Under the pieces are notes generated by a model. The model was not told the DNA's origin. It saw only the letters and a list, made by a program, of their open reading frames with translations, and searched no databases. A program made the translations under genes and the position numbers. From NCBI GenBank assembly GCA_023375785.1, contig SZWC01000095.1, forward strand, positions 388,277 through 452,276: a stretch of DNA of 64,000 nt, in the 5' to 3' direction. The DNA comes from Penium margaritaceum (Eukaryota; Streptophyta; Zygnematophyceae; Desmidiales; Peniaceae). Positions 35,851 through 47,929 of this stretch are shown here, piece by piece; position 1 is the stretch's first letter; each line of letters starts with the position of its first letter.

Positions 35851-35936
35851 GTAGTGTTTCAGTAGGAATAGTCGCGGAAGAGACCAGGCAAGGGATAACT
35901 GCATTAGACTCCTCATAGTCCGCGGAGCTAGATAAG

Positions 35937-36034
35937 CACGGAGCAAAGTAAGTGCGGAGCAAGGCAACTGCGGAGCAAGGTAACCACGGAGCCAGGTGGG
36001 AGCGGAGCAAGACAACCGCGGAGCAAGGTAAGCG
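35937..36034. repeat. 16-17-bp minisatellite, about 6 units
   Basis: Units of the form GCGGAGCAAGGTAACC repeat with small changes (GCGGAGCAAGGCAACT, GCGGAGCAAGACAACC, GCGGAGCAAGGTAAGC). Non-coding. Confidence 0.85.
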
Positions 36035-36429
36035 CGAAAGAAATCTGGAGCGCGGCAAAATTGGGAGCATCATGCGGGCATTGGTCCTTGATCATGAACC
36101 TGTTCAATTCACTCACTATACGGCATATCAGCAACCCCTCAACCGGACGAGGATTACACTCGGAATCCTGGTGAATTACACGTAGTGCACATCATCCAGC
36201 ACTGAATAAGTGATCTGTGTTCTGGCTGTAGCATTAATGAAGATGCACACTTCTTCAGAAAGATGCTGAGACCAAGACCCTTAGGACCGCACCATTGTGG
36301 AGCTTCATTGGCTTCTGGTACTCCACACTGAGAGAGGTGTGAGTGTGTCGTCACAACCGAGTGATCCTAAGTCAGTTTGTGCCATCCTTTTTTCCCCCCA
36401 TGATGATAGTTGTGGATGATCTCGCTGGA

Positions 36430-37534
36430 GTGTAATGACAGGGCTCAACGAGTGGTTGACTTGGACCCCAGATGCCCTGCTCATAGTATTGAGAGTGGCA
36501 AGCCTGCCGTAAAAGGTAACCTGCCTTGGTGTCTAAGCGTACTACACTGAGGTGTACCCAGCATGCCCAGTCGGCCACACGCTGGTCTCTTGTGAGTTCT
36601 CAGTCGCTTATGATGTTGTGAACGATTTTGTCGTGGTGAGATCCTCGCCAGACATGTGTTTCCCCCCTTGAAGGTACCTGTTCCAAGAACATTGAGGGAG
36701 GCACTCTTGGCAGAGGATGTGACCCTGTGGCACTGTACCTGTGATGATGAGAACGGAACCATCCAAGAGAATGGTGTCTACGAGCCTGTCGGCCTTCCGC
36801 CTGGACTGGGAGCCATACAAACCAAGTAGGTCCTTTGCAAGAAGCTGAAGCATTAAGAATAACAGGATCATTCCAAGGCTCGCTTGATACCAATGGCCTT
36901 TTCAAAGGTTGAGGGTGCTGATTTCACCAACAACTTTGCACACATTGGTTGCATGACCACAGCTTATGCTCTATTCCGCGTTGTTGTTGAGCACGATGGA
37001 GAGCTGGAGAACATGGGCGCGATTAAAGCATTCCTCCACAACACAATCGCGTAGGAAATCGACATGGTCCAGTCACCTGCCTTGAGGTCGCTGACAAGGT
37101 CTGGTACTTGCGCAAGGTCTTGTCTGGCCTCAAGCTATCACCTCAGTGGTAGGAATCAATCGTGCTGTTTATGTGAAGAGTGAAGCCGATCCATATGTTT
37201 TCCTCGATGGATAGTTGAGAACTTCACCATTTTCTTGCTTGATGATCTCCTGATTGCATCTCGTTCAATGGAGGCTGTAACTGAGGTCAAGGCGGTTCTC
37301 TAGGTTACCTATAGAATGAAGGACCTTGGTCATGCAGGTGTGTTCCTTAAGGTGGAGATCGTGCGTGACTTTTAATGGTAGACACTCTTGTTGCACCGGA
37401 CACACCACGCCTGTGTTATGGGAGAGTGATTCACTCTCCTTGGTGTAACTCCCACAGCCTTAAAACCATCACACCAGATGGGATGGATGTCATGACGGTG
37501 GATTTAGAAAAAAATTGGGGGAGGTTGTGGACAA
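36430..37534 (+). mobile_element. Copia-D: RT-containing fragment interrupted by Copia-B
   Basis: A pre-RT block lies near 36700-36830 (NGVYEPVGLPPGLGAIQTKW). RT parts follow near 36900-37370 (FSKVEGADFTNNFAHIG, FLHNTIA, the LLDDLLIASRSMEAVTEVKA tract at the YVDD position, YRMKDLGHAGVFLKVEIVRD). It matches Copia-E (61375-62510) through the word around 37490-37530 and then stops at the Copia-B LTR start (37535). It is heavily decayed (more than ten breaks). Its RNase H part is not adjacent. Confidence 0.7.
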
Positions 37535-37805
37535 TGTTGACATGGTCTGCTCCTTGCCATGAGTGCCGTTGATCATATTCTTTGGTTGGACCTCTAGGGA
37601 GTAGTTGAGAGACTGATTTGGCTTGATGTTTGGTTGCTTGGATTTTTCCATGCAAGGCTGAGCTTTGGATCACTCAATTTGAGTGAATGTTCAGAAAGCT
37701 AGCCTAGCCCAAAATTCGGGTGTTGGACGGGCGGACTCTTGTATCCGTCACGGGTGATGGGATAGTCCACCACCGGTGATCTGGGTTCAACTCCAACAGA
37801 CTTCA
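37535..37805 (+). repeat. Copia-B 5' LTR, piece 1
   Basis: Starts TGTTGACATGGTCTGCTCC and matches the Copia-A LTRs and the Copia-B 3' LTR (minus strand from 12088). It ends with CTTCA (37801-37805), the target duplication of Copia-C. Confidence 0.85.
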
Positions 37806-38495
37806 TGTTGTTCTTCTATGCCCCCATGGCCAGTGCTATAGCTCAATAGAAAGGTTGGGCATGCACAACTCCCTTGTAGTAAGTCTCCCAAATCTTGTTG
37901 ATGGTGCGAGTCCTAGCAAGACACCAATAGTGTAGCGCAATGGATAGCACTTTGGAATTAGGGATAACAGGTCCTGGGATCGAGCCTTGATGTGAGCAGG
38001 AAGGTTTTGACCTTCCTGCATAGAAGAAGTTTCCTGGACATTTCGCCATGCGTGAGGAGGATGTGCCACTTGGCGGTCAGTGGATGCGCCAGTTGGCAAG
38101 CTGGTGAGGTGGTGTGGAGTGGCCACCCCCAAAAGTACCACTACGCACACACTTTAGATGCCAGGCCTAGGACCATATGGACCAGGCTCATTTCTCATTC
38201 TATATGTACAATCTGGCATTAGATGCTCCTCACCAAGCTGTCCAACTGAGGAACAGTATAAAGAAGACACTGGTTGGTCTAAGCCCCAGGAGTTGGTCTG
38301 TGAGTCGCACCTCGCGCAAAAGTGACCAAGTGTTAAGTGGATACGGTTGCTAGCAAATGATTTCCTAGGATCTGCTCATTGTGGAACCGTGAACCTGAGG
38401 GTGATATCTTCTCCGAGCTGAAATACTAGAAGCGGATGGCAGGTGCCATTGTGTCGGCCCTGTTTTCTAGTCCGTTTGTCTCAGGCCGGTTGACA
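37806..38495 (+). repeat. Copia-C 5' LTR
   Basis: 690 bp, TGTTG...TGACA. Its first and last parts match 43359-43694; the 3' copy is shorter (336 bp). Confidence 0.87.
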
Positions 38496-38497
38496 AA

Positions 38498-38511
38498 GGG
38501 TTATGGGCCCA
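38498..38511 (+). promoter_or_regulatory. Half-tRNA-type primer-binding site of Copia-C
   Basis: GGGTTATGGGCCCA, two bases after the LTR, is complementary to the anticodon arm (GGGCCCAUAACCC) of plant initiator tRNA-Met rather than to its 3' end. Confidence 0.75.
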
Positions 38512-41500
38512 TACTGACCAATTGTAAGGCACAAATCCCTCAACTTTGGTACACTCTCTCTAGGTGCACATGTTAGCTCCATCGGCTTCATCAGCTCAAT
38601 ATGCTTCATCAACTCCAACGGCTGGGTTCACACTCAGCACACAGGGAACAAGGAAAAGCTCTTCCCTGGGAGGCACGACCCTTGGATCCCAACCAAGACA
38701 AGCTCTTCCCTTGGAGGCAAGACCCTTGGCGTACTGGTCTGAATTTTCTTCTCTTTCTGCAAGTAAACATTGGCTAGAGGGGTAAGCAATGGCTCTTCAC
38801 CTTGAAGCTGGTAGCAGAAATCAGCTAACATTAGCCCACATTGGCCTCAACGTAACAGAGCTACAGAAAGCAGAAAGGGGCGCTAAAATGGTTGACCCGT
38901 CAAGAGCAGTGGGGGCTGCCACAGGGCAGTCCTTAAACCCAACAGTGGCTACCACAAGGCAGACCACAGGAGGAGTCGTGAGTGCTACCGCACTGTCGAA
39001 AGGTTTTGGATCCTTGGGAGGAATCCCCACTTTTACGGGGAACGGCTTCCCACCCTAGAGATGGCGGTTTGAATTGGCAATGACAGTGCGCGACTTCATC
39101 AAGCTTCTGAAGGGAGAGGAGCAGGTTCCCGCGGAGGGCTCACCCAAGCACGAGGCATGGACGGAAAAATACGACATTGTAATGTCATTCCTCAGTAACG
39201 GGGTAGCCAAAAAACATGTTTCCATCATTGCCGGGTTGAAAATGGCTTCGGATGCTTACGCCAAGCTCAAGCGTGTGCACCAATCCACCTCCTTCGCAAA
39301 CCGATCATTCATCCTACAATGGCTGATTAGCATGCTGGTGAATGATGGAGATTTCATCCCTCATTTCTTACACAATTTTGAAGGAATCCTAGGTGAGGCT
39401 CTCCAAATGAGCTTGGACCTTGAAGAAAACATGCATGCCATGATAGTCTGCATGGCACTACTGGAGAGCGAGAGCCGAATGATTGCTGTCATGGGTTGTT
39501 AGAAGGAAGATGACCTGATGTATGCGGTAGTGTCTGAGTACGTGTGAAACGAGACCATGCGCCATAGTGGTAGTGATGCTAACTTCTCAGCCGATGCCGC
39601 ACGCTACGGTGGTCGTGGGAGCAAAGGGTCAGCCTCTGGTCAAAATTGCAGCAGCAGAAGTTTAGCGGAGGTAACAATGGCAGCAAGGCTCCCAAGCGAC
39701 AGGGCAACTGCCGCAACTCCGGCAAACGTGACCACTGGGCAAGAGTGTGCATACCACCAAAGAAGGAAGACGGCGGGAGCAGTGGGAACAAAGGCAAAAA
39801 CATGGGTGGCAAAGAGGCTACCAACATGATCGCACAGAGTATGTCACCGGCAAGGGGAGTAGCGCTCCTCAGGCTAGGAGCCTTCAGACTTGAGTTTGCC
39901 ACTGACCATCACTCAAGGAATGACCAGGCTGGACTTGTCTCCATCGACCCTACTGAGTGGCGGTTTAGATGCGCAAACAACAGCATCGTGAACACAAAGG
40001 GTGTTTGAGACATGCTGGTAAGCATCAGCCTCAATGGTGCGGAGAAGGATCAAAGACTGCGTGATGTGGTCTACATGCCCTCGTTTGTGGCAAACCTCCT
40101 GTCCGTGAAAAAAACCACAAACAATGACATAATAATAGTGTTCACGCAGAAGAAGGCAGTCATCATTAAGAATGATGACATCAAGGTCCTCTACGCCAAC
40201 AAAGACCTTGTAGGACGGGTTCCACAAGTCAATGGGCTCTACGTACTTCGAACAACCGTGGCAGAGAGCTCGGAAGATGAGGGTCATGCAGGTGCGGCGG
40301 AGGCAGTGGTCTTGGCACCAACACATGAGAACATACCAATGGTAACTTAGAAGGTGTCCTCTGCCGCCAAGGTCGAAGACGTTGAGCTGTGGTATAGACG
40401 CTTTGGGCACGTTGCACGCTCCAAGCCATGTAGCAACAACTGCTTGCTTGGGCATGGAGGGGTACACAAAGGATATGGCTAGATGTGGCAAATTGTGCGA
40501 ATCTTGCCTCCGAGGCAAGACAAATAGAAAGCTCTTTGAGCACAATGGTTGCCATGAGGAAGCCGCCCTGGACCTTATTCACAATGGCGTGTACGGACCC
40601 TTCCACACGGCATCAAACGGTGAAAGCAAGTTATTGCTGACCTTTATTGATGACCCCAGCCGCAACATGCGGATGTTATTTTGTCAAAACAGAGGGAGAG
40701 GTCAGAGAGAAGCTCCAGGAGTTTTTCACCATGGTTGAGCGGCAGACCGAAAGAATGTCAATGCGGTGCAAAGCAACAATGGCGGAGAGTACAAGGCATG
40801 CAAGGGCTGGCTGTGGCAGCGCAACATCGACCATCAGCCCATGACACCCTACACGCCACAGAGCAATGGCGTGGCCAAACGCATGAATCAGACCATCCTC
40901 GGCATGGTGCAGAGCATGCTCTTTGAAGTAAAACTGCCACCGCGCTTCTAGACGGAAGCTGCAAGAGCAGCATGCTACCTTGTCAACCTTACTCCTGCGG
41001 CTGCTCTTGGTAGGCGCGGCAAGAAAAAGGGAAAGTAGCAGATGACGCCGCAAGAGGTGTGGTCGGAAAAGAAGCCGGATGCCTCATACCCTAAGGTTTT
41101 TGGTTGCACTGCATGGTCAAAGGTCCAGGGGGCAGGTGGCAAGCTAGATGCAAGAGCACGGAAGTGTGTTATGGTGGGCTATGAATCTGTCAACAAGACC
41201 TACTGCCTTTGGGACCTGGCAGCAAGAAGGCTTATCACCAGCCTAGACATGACCTTTGATGAGAGGACACCAGGAAAGGGGGAGCCCCTTGATCCCATGC
41301 AAGCTCCAAAACAAGGAGAGTGGTTGGTGCTTCTGGAGTTGAGAGATCAAGCTCCCAAAAACTAGCGAGTGGTGCCAATGCGGTAGGCCACAAAGAAGAG
41401 TGGTGAGACTGGGAGAGTGGCTACACAGGCTGACGCAACGGCGGGATCCAACACAAAGTCGGCAGCTTCTGAGGCCTCTTAGCCTAGGTTGGAGGCCAGC

Positions 41501-43358
41501 GGCTCTTCACCAGAGGAAGATTCAACTTCAGGGCAGCCTGCACCATAGGAGCAGCAGCAGAGCAAAGATGAAGCACTAGAAATGCCGCGCCGTAGCACAC
41601 GGCAAAGAGAATAAGCTCCAAAGTATGACACTGACACCGGAAGATGGACCGGTCTGAGCTGGTCCTGTTTGGCTCAGGGAGAGCCACTCACTATGGAAGA
41701 GGCGCTGACAAGGCCCGATGTAGCCAAATGGAAGGAGGCGTTGGAAAGTGAGCTCACGTCCATCAAAGAAACTGGTGCATGGGAGCTGGTGGAAAGATCC
41801 ACTAACGCTCACATGGTGGGGTCAAACTGGGTGGTTAAGCTGAAGTGGAAGCAAGATGGCAACATCGACAAGTACAAGGCAAGGTTCGTGGCAAAGGGAC
41901 TCTCTCAGCGCGCAGGGTCTGAGTACGTAGAGACCTTTGCACCGGTCATCAAGTTCGCATCCATTAGATCCCTGCTGGCTGTTGATGTTGCCAATGACCT
42001 AGAGATCCACCAGGTGGACACCAGAACAGATTTCCTTTATGGGAATTCGGACAAGGAGGTCCTTATGGAAGTGTTGGAGGTGCTCAATGTACCCGCATGA
42101 GAGGTGCGTTGGCTGGTGAAGGTGCTGTACGGGCTGAAAATGGTCCCACAGATCTGGTACAAGGAGATGTACAACTTCATGGCTGAGGTCTCCTTTGCAC
42201 ACTACAAGGATGACTCCAACTTCTATGTGTGAGAGGACAAGCGCGACTTGCTGCTTGTGGCATTGTATGTGGATGATTTCATCCTATGTTCTTCCTTGCT
42301 GGAGGCCCTTGTGGACCTCAAGGAGAAGCTGTGCAGCAGGTTCAAGATGAAGGACATGGGTCCTCTCGAGTACTTCCTTGGGATTTCCGTCCACCACAAC
42401 CGTAGAGCAAGTACCATTGAGCTCAACCAGACCGAGTACATCATGGAAATCTTGAAGCGCTACAACATGGAGGAAAGAAAAACCCATTAGCACTCCCATG
42501 GCCTCCGACCGCAAGCTCTCCTCCTCCATGTCACCAAGCAATGAGACAGAGCGGCGGGAGATGTAGAACATCATGTACCAGTCCGCCGTTGGGAGCCTCA
42601 TGTATCTGATTGTGGGGATGCGACCTGACATTGCTTACGCAGTGGGTCAGGTGAGCAGGTTCATGGCCAATCCTGGTCTACAACACTGGCAAGCCGTGAA
42701 CTGGATGATTCACTATACAAAAAAGACACGACACGTGGGACTTCATTTTGGAGGTTTGGAAGGATCAGACTCACTGCAACTGACGTGCTACAAAGATGCT
42801 GACTCGAGAGGGCGGATTGACAACAGGATGTCTACCTCAGGCTTTGTCTGCCTTCTCAATGGTGGTGCGGTCTCCTGGGCAAGCAGAAAGAAGGACTGTG
42901 AGTCGCTGTCCATCGCGCAGGTGGAGTACATCGCACTTTCGGAAGTGTGTAAAGCAACACACTGGCTTCGTAGTCTGCTGGGTGAGATCAATGCACCACA
43001 AGAAGAAGCAACAATCATCGGCATAAAAGATGAGAGTGCCATTGCTATCGCAAAAAAAATGGCGTGATCTCTCGACGCAGAAAACACATTGAAATTCGGT
43101 ACCACTACTCGCATGACCTTTTTGCCAAGAGTATTGTGCACCTGCAACATGTCCAAACCAAGAAAATGCTTGCAGAATTCTGGACAAAGACACCGGAATG
43201 TGACTTGCATGTTGCAGGCTCTCAAGGAATCGGCATGGTGGATGCAGAGGATGAGGATGAAAGACAAGGATAACTGAGGTGCAAAACACAATGCATAGCT
43301 ATGGATTCATGCGGAAGAACATGACCACGGCAGGTGTCCAGAGGTGCAAGGGATAGAT

Positions 43359-43694
43359 TGTTGTTCTTTTATGCACCTTTGGCCACTACTGTACCTTAGC
43401 GGACAGGTTGGGCATGCACTGCTCCCTTGGAGTTAGTCCCCCAAATCTTGTTTGTGGTGCAAGTCACTAACTCCTAGGTCTAAGGCCTAGGAGTTAGTCT
43501 GAGTAGCACCTCGCGCGAAAGTGACCAAGTATTAAGTGGACACAATTGCTAGCAAGTGATTTCGTAGGAGCTACTCAGTGTGGAACCATGAATCTGAGGG
43601 TGATATCTTCTCCTAGTTGAAATGCTAGGAGCAGACGGCAGGTGCCATTGTGTCAACCCTGTTTTGTAGTCCATTTGCCTCAGGCAGTTTGGCA
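43359..43694 (+). repeat. Copia-C 3' LTR (short copy)
   Basis: Follows the polypurine tract, starts TGTTGTTCTTTTATGC and ends TTTGGCA, directly before the CTTCA target duplication. Confidence 0.85.
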
Positions 43695-44102
43695 CTTCAA
43701 ATGCACCAAGGCCACAAAGAAGGTAACTGGGGAGATCTCTTTGACCTGGATAAAATCCTCCTTGACTTCTGGTCTAGAGAAGGGCACTTTGACAGGCCAC
43801 CATCGAAGCACATCCCCTGGCCTAGCGAGCAAGGCATCATGGGTAGCTCCACTAAGGATTACTTCGATTACTTGGACAGCAGTAGCAGGGGCTTTACTAC
43901 CCCAATTTGGGCGTGCTTGGATGCATTAGAAAGCTTAGATAAAAGACATCAGGGTATGATGTAATATTACTATGCTAAGTAAGAAAAATGTGTTTCAATT
44001 CAGTTATCCTGAATTCAATGGCTTTCCTTCCACTCCTAGTCTCTGATCCTTCAGCTCCACACTCTTCACCATTGCTGTCCATTGCCTTCTCCAAACATTG
44101 AC
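43695..44102 (+). repeat. Copia-B 5' LTR, piece 2
   Basis: Continues the Copia-B LTR after the Copia-C insertion (CTTCAAATGCACCAAGG, matching CTCCAAATGCACCAGGG in Copia-A LTRs). It ends with TTGAC (44098-44102), the target duplication of Copia-A. Confidence 0.85.
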
Positions 44103-45149
44103 TGGTTGACATGGTGTGCCCCTTGCCATGAGTGTCGTCGATCGTACTCTCTGGTTTGACCACTGAGGAATGGTCGAACACCTGATCTGAATTTAGATTT
44201 GGATTCCTTGGATTTTTCCATGCAGGATCGAGCTTTGAATCGCTCGATTTGAGTGAGTATTCAGAAAGTTAGCCTAGCCCGAAAAACGGTTGTTGGGTGG
44301 GTGGAATCTGGTACCCGCCATGGGTGGCGGGATATTCCACCGCCAGGGATCCGAGTTCATTCCTAATGGCCTCCAAATGCACCAGGGGCATGAATGAGGT
44401 GACCATAAGGACCTCCTTGACCAGGATGAACTTCTCCTTGACTTCTGGGCGAGGAAAGGCGCTTCGACGGGTCATCGTCGAAGCGCCTCCCGTTGCCTAG
44501 AGTGCAAGGCCNTTTAGATTTGGATTCCTTGGATTTTTCCATGCAGGATCGAGCTTTGAATCGCTCGATTTGAGTGAGTATTCAGAAAGTTAGCCTAGCC
44601 CGAAAAACGGTTGTTGGGTGGGTGGAATCTGGTACCCGCCATGGGTGGCGGGATATTCCACCGCCAGGGATCCGAGTTCATTCCTAATGGCCTCCAAATG
44701 CACCAGGGGCATGAATGAGGTGACCATAAGGACCTCCTTGACCAGGATGAACTTCTCCTTGACTTCTGGGCGAGGAAAGGCGCTTCGACTGGTCATCTTC
44801 GAAGCGCCTCCCGTTGCCTAGAGTGCAAGGCCAGGTGGGCGGCTCCACCAAGGGTTACTTTGACGACCGTAGCAGAGGCTCTACTACTCCGTTTTGGGCG
44901 TGCTTGGATGCGTTCGAAAGCTTAGATCACAGGCTATAAGAATATGAGGTAATCTCACTATCCTAATTAATAAAAACATGTTTCAATTCAGATCTACTGA
45001 TTGCAACGTGTTCTGCCCACTCACATCCGTGATCTTTGTGCTCCACACTCTTCACCAAAGGTGTCCATTGGTTGCCCCAAACCTTGGTAGTGTGAACCAG
45101 TGAGAGCTAGGCATCCTTGAGGGTGCCTCCACACCCACTAGAGCCAAAT
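44103..45149 (+). repeat. Copia-A 5' LTR (with duplicated segment at an N)
   Basis: Starts TGGTTGACATGGTG. Bases 44192-44511 recur as 44513-44832 around a single N, so the assembled 1047 bp would be about 726 bp without the duplication, close to the 704 bp of the 3' LTR. Confidence 0.88.
44192..44832. repeat. 320-bp duplication around N (probable assembly overlap)
   Basis: 44192-44511 and 44513-44832 are near identical (two differences seen) and are separated by exactly one N at 44512. This is the pattern of two contig ends joined without merging their overlap. Confidence 0.85.
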
Positions 45150-45151
45150 AA

Positions 45152-45166
45152 GGGTTATGGGCCCAC
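45152..45166 (+). promoter_or_regulatory. Half-tRNA-type primer-binding site of Copia-A
   Basis: GGGTTATGGGCCCAC is a perfect 15-nt complement of GUGGGCCCAUAACCC, the anticodon arm (about nt 27-41) of plant initiator tRNA-Met, two bases after the LTR end. The match stops at nt 41/42, as expected for a primer cut in the anticodon arm. Confidence 0.82.
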
Positions 45167-45216
45167 GTGCCTAGACGGACCCTAGCTCTTCAAGTTTCAC
45201 GCTACCGACGTGCGCC

Positions 45217-46050
45217 ATGGCAACGACCGAGCAAGAGAGCATCGGCGCCGTGTCCAAGTTTGATGGAAACGGCTTCCCCTTGTGGAGGTGGCAGTTTGAG
45301 GTCTACCTCGATGACAAGGGCCTGCTTGAGCTGGTCAACGGTGAAGAGACCGCACCTCCGGATACCGCGACGCAGGAGGAAGTGGACAAGTACAAGAAGC
45401 GCAACAAGAAGGCGCTTGCATTGTTGGTGTTAGCGCTAGCGCCGCCACAGCGCGCACTGATTCAAGGATGCATGGAGGCCGCGGAGGCCTGGAAGAAACT
45501 TTGCACCATCTACCAGTCCATCAACCTTGCTAACCAACTATTTGTCTTCAAGAGGCGCGTCACCCTCCGAGCCAACGAAGGCGACGACATCATGGAGATC
45601 CTGCAGCAGATTGAGTCCCTCACTGTCGAGTGCGTGGCCACCGGATGGAAGGTCGATCCTCAGCTGCAAGCCATGATCCTCCTCCTGGCCTTGCCGGACA
45701 GTTGGAGTCCCATGATCACCGTTGTAGGCGGCTGGTCCGCCGATGAGCTAAAATACCCGAAGGTGGCTGAGTACGTCCGCAATGACTGGATGCGGCGTGG
45801 TGGGAGAGAGAGCGGGGCAACATCAAGTTCCGCCTATGCTGTGCACCCTCAAGGTGGAGGGGGAGACAATAAGGGGAAGGGTGCCAAGCAGGGCACCAAG
45901 AAAGGTGACAACAAGGGGGAGTGCTACAACTGTGGCAAACAGGGCCACTATGCACGCAATTGCCCCAACAAGAAGTCGGACCAGGCCGGGAAGGGCGGGA
46001 AGAAGGACATCCAAGCCATGATGGCCAGGGAATCTACCGACTTGACAGAT
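45217..46050 (+). pseudogene. Copia-A gag region
   Basis: UBN2-type Gag. The N-terminus reads VSKFDGNGFPLWRWQFEVYL, followed by a helical core (LLVLALAPPQRALIQGCMEA, AWKKLCTIYQSINLANQLFV), a basic Gly/Lys linker and one canonical CCHC knuckle. The start ATG at 45217 follows the LTR end by 67 bases. This region itself is open and well kept. Confidence 0.85.
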
Positions 46051-46439
46051 CCGGAAGTCACGGTGATCGACTCCAGATCAGGCCGCCACACAATGCAACC
46101 GGGCGGCGTTCGTCACCTACGGTGCCACCGAGGGGCGCATGACAGTGGCCAACGGCAAAACAGAGTTGGCCGCGAGCGAAGGCAATGTTCGCATCGAGTC
46201 TATGGTGAACGGGAAAGTCATTCCGTGCACCATTTACGACGTGCTCCACATGCCCAACTTTGGGGCAAATCTGCTGTCAGTGAGCCGCCTTACCGACAAG
46301 GGGCTCGAGGTACTCTTCAACAAGAAGGAGGCCATCATCCGGAAGGAGGGGGATGGCGAGGTGATTGCACATGGCAAGTGGGAGGAGGACCTGTACCTTC
46401 TTCGTACCAAGGTTCTTGCCGATGCAGCGAGGAGTGACG

Positions 46440-47360
46440 CCGTCAACCTCGTGACGAAGGATGAAGGAAATCTGGACCTATGGCACCGCCGCCTATGTCA
46501 CATCGCTCCCTCAACTGTGAGGGACATGGCAAAGAAAAAAGTGGTGTGGGGTCTTGAGGTCAAGGGCCTCGATGCAGCCAAGGATGCCGTGTGCGAGCCA
46601 TGCGTGGTGGGCAAGGCGACACGGCAGCCGTTTGATGGTAAAGGGGCGCATGCATCAGCGAAGTTGGAGGTGGTGCACACAGATGTGTGTGGACCGTTTG
46701 AGCCCTCCATTGGTGGGGCGCGCTACTTTGTCACCTTCATCGACGACCACAGCCGCAAGCTCTACCTCTACATCATCAAGAGGAAGAGCGATGCCTTGTC
46801 ATGTATGCAGGAATTCGTGGCGGCTGTGGAGCGGCAAACGGAGTTGAAGGTGAAGGTGTTCCGAAGCGACACCGGTGGCGAGTACGAGGGCTGCTCGGAA
46901 TGGATGAAGAACAAGGGGATCGCGTGGCAGAAAACTACGCCACACTCTCCGCAGCAGAACGGCGTCGCCGAGAGGGCGAACCGCACCATCCTCAACATGG
47001 TCCAGTCCATGTTGAGCGATGCCGGCCTCGCGAAGTGGTACTGGGGCAAGGCGGCACGGACAGCGGCGTACATCATGAACCTGACGCCGACGAAGCCGCT
47101 AAAAGACGCGGAATCCAAGGTGTGGAAGACGCCACAAGAAGTATGGAGGGGGAGGAAGCCAACTGTGGCACACCTCTGCACTTTTGGTTGTGTTGCACAT
47201 GCTGTTGTGCAGGCACGGGAGGGGCGGGGCAAGCTAGACCCGCGGACTCGTCGGTGCATCTTCGGCAGATACGAGAGCGGGAGCAAGGCGTACCGGCTCT
47301 TCGACCCGTGGAGGCAGCAGATCGTGAAGAGTCACGACGTCACGTTTGACGAGGACAGCC
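46440..47360 (+). pseudogene. Copia-A integrase region
   Basis: HHCC zinc domain (LWHRRLCHIAPS, CEPCVVGKATRQPF), core with HTDVCGPFEPS (first Asp), FRSDTGGEYEGC (second Asp) and PHSPQQNGVAERANRT (Glu), then the post-core block GSKAYRLFDPWRQQIVKSHD. All catalytic positions appear present. Confidence 0.85.
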
Positions 47361-47929
47361 GTTGGACGGACAAGGACGCCGGCCTCTCCAAGCGGGGGGA
47401 GTGGCTGTCACTCCTCGAGGGGGAGACGCCGGAGGACGCAAAAGAGGGTGACGTCCCATCGGCTCCAACCGGCGAGAACCATCCGGGCGATGTTGGAGCG
47501 GCTGATTTGCATTCAACCGCGTCGGACGATGAGTCCAAAGTGCCGGCAGCAGTGGAGTTGAACGAGGAGGCGGGGAGTGAGCCCGCATCTCCATGGTCCC
47601 CGAGAGAGAGGGAGCAGGCCAGCGGTGCGAGTGGCGCCGCGAGAGGGCAGCAGCAGCAGCAGTAGCGGCAGCAGCAGCAACAGCAGCAGCAGCCTCAACA
47701 GCAGCAGCCCCGGAGAAGTGGACGCGCAAGGAGGACGGCAAAATGGTACGATGCCACGCAGGGCACCTGGACTGGGTTTGCTTGAGCGTTCTTTGCGCAA
47801 GAGGAGCCCGAGACCATCAAGGAGGCATTGCAGTAGAAGGATGGGGCTGAGAGGGAGGGAGCCATAAAATCTGAGCTCGCCTCCCACGAAGAGAACGGTA
47901 CTTGGTAGCGGATTGATAGGCCGGAGGGC

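Larger units (their letters stand above)
37806..43694 (+). mobile_element. Copia-C: Ty1/copia element nested in the Copia-B LTR
   Basis: Both LTRs start TGTTGTTCTT (37806 and 43359), and the element is flanked by CTTCA on both sides (37801-37805, 43695-43699). Parts: 5' LTR 37806-38495; half-tRNA-type primer-binding site 38498-38511; gag about 38790-39830 with a degenerate knuckle (CRNSGKRDHWARVC); protease about 39880-40110; integrase about 40380-41350 (SNGVAKRMNQTILGMVQSML); RT about 41660-42480 with ALYVDDFILC; RNase H about 42570-43260 (SRKKDCESLSIAQVEYIALS); polypurine tract GTGCAAGGGATAGAT; 3' LTR 43359-43694. It is broken (about ten breaks) and of middle age. RT and gag show it is a sister of Copia-A and B, with a different LTR. 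Confidence 0.9.
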
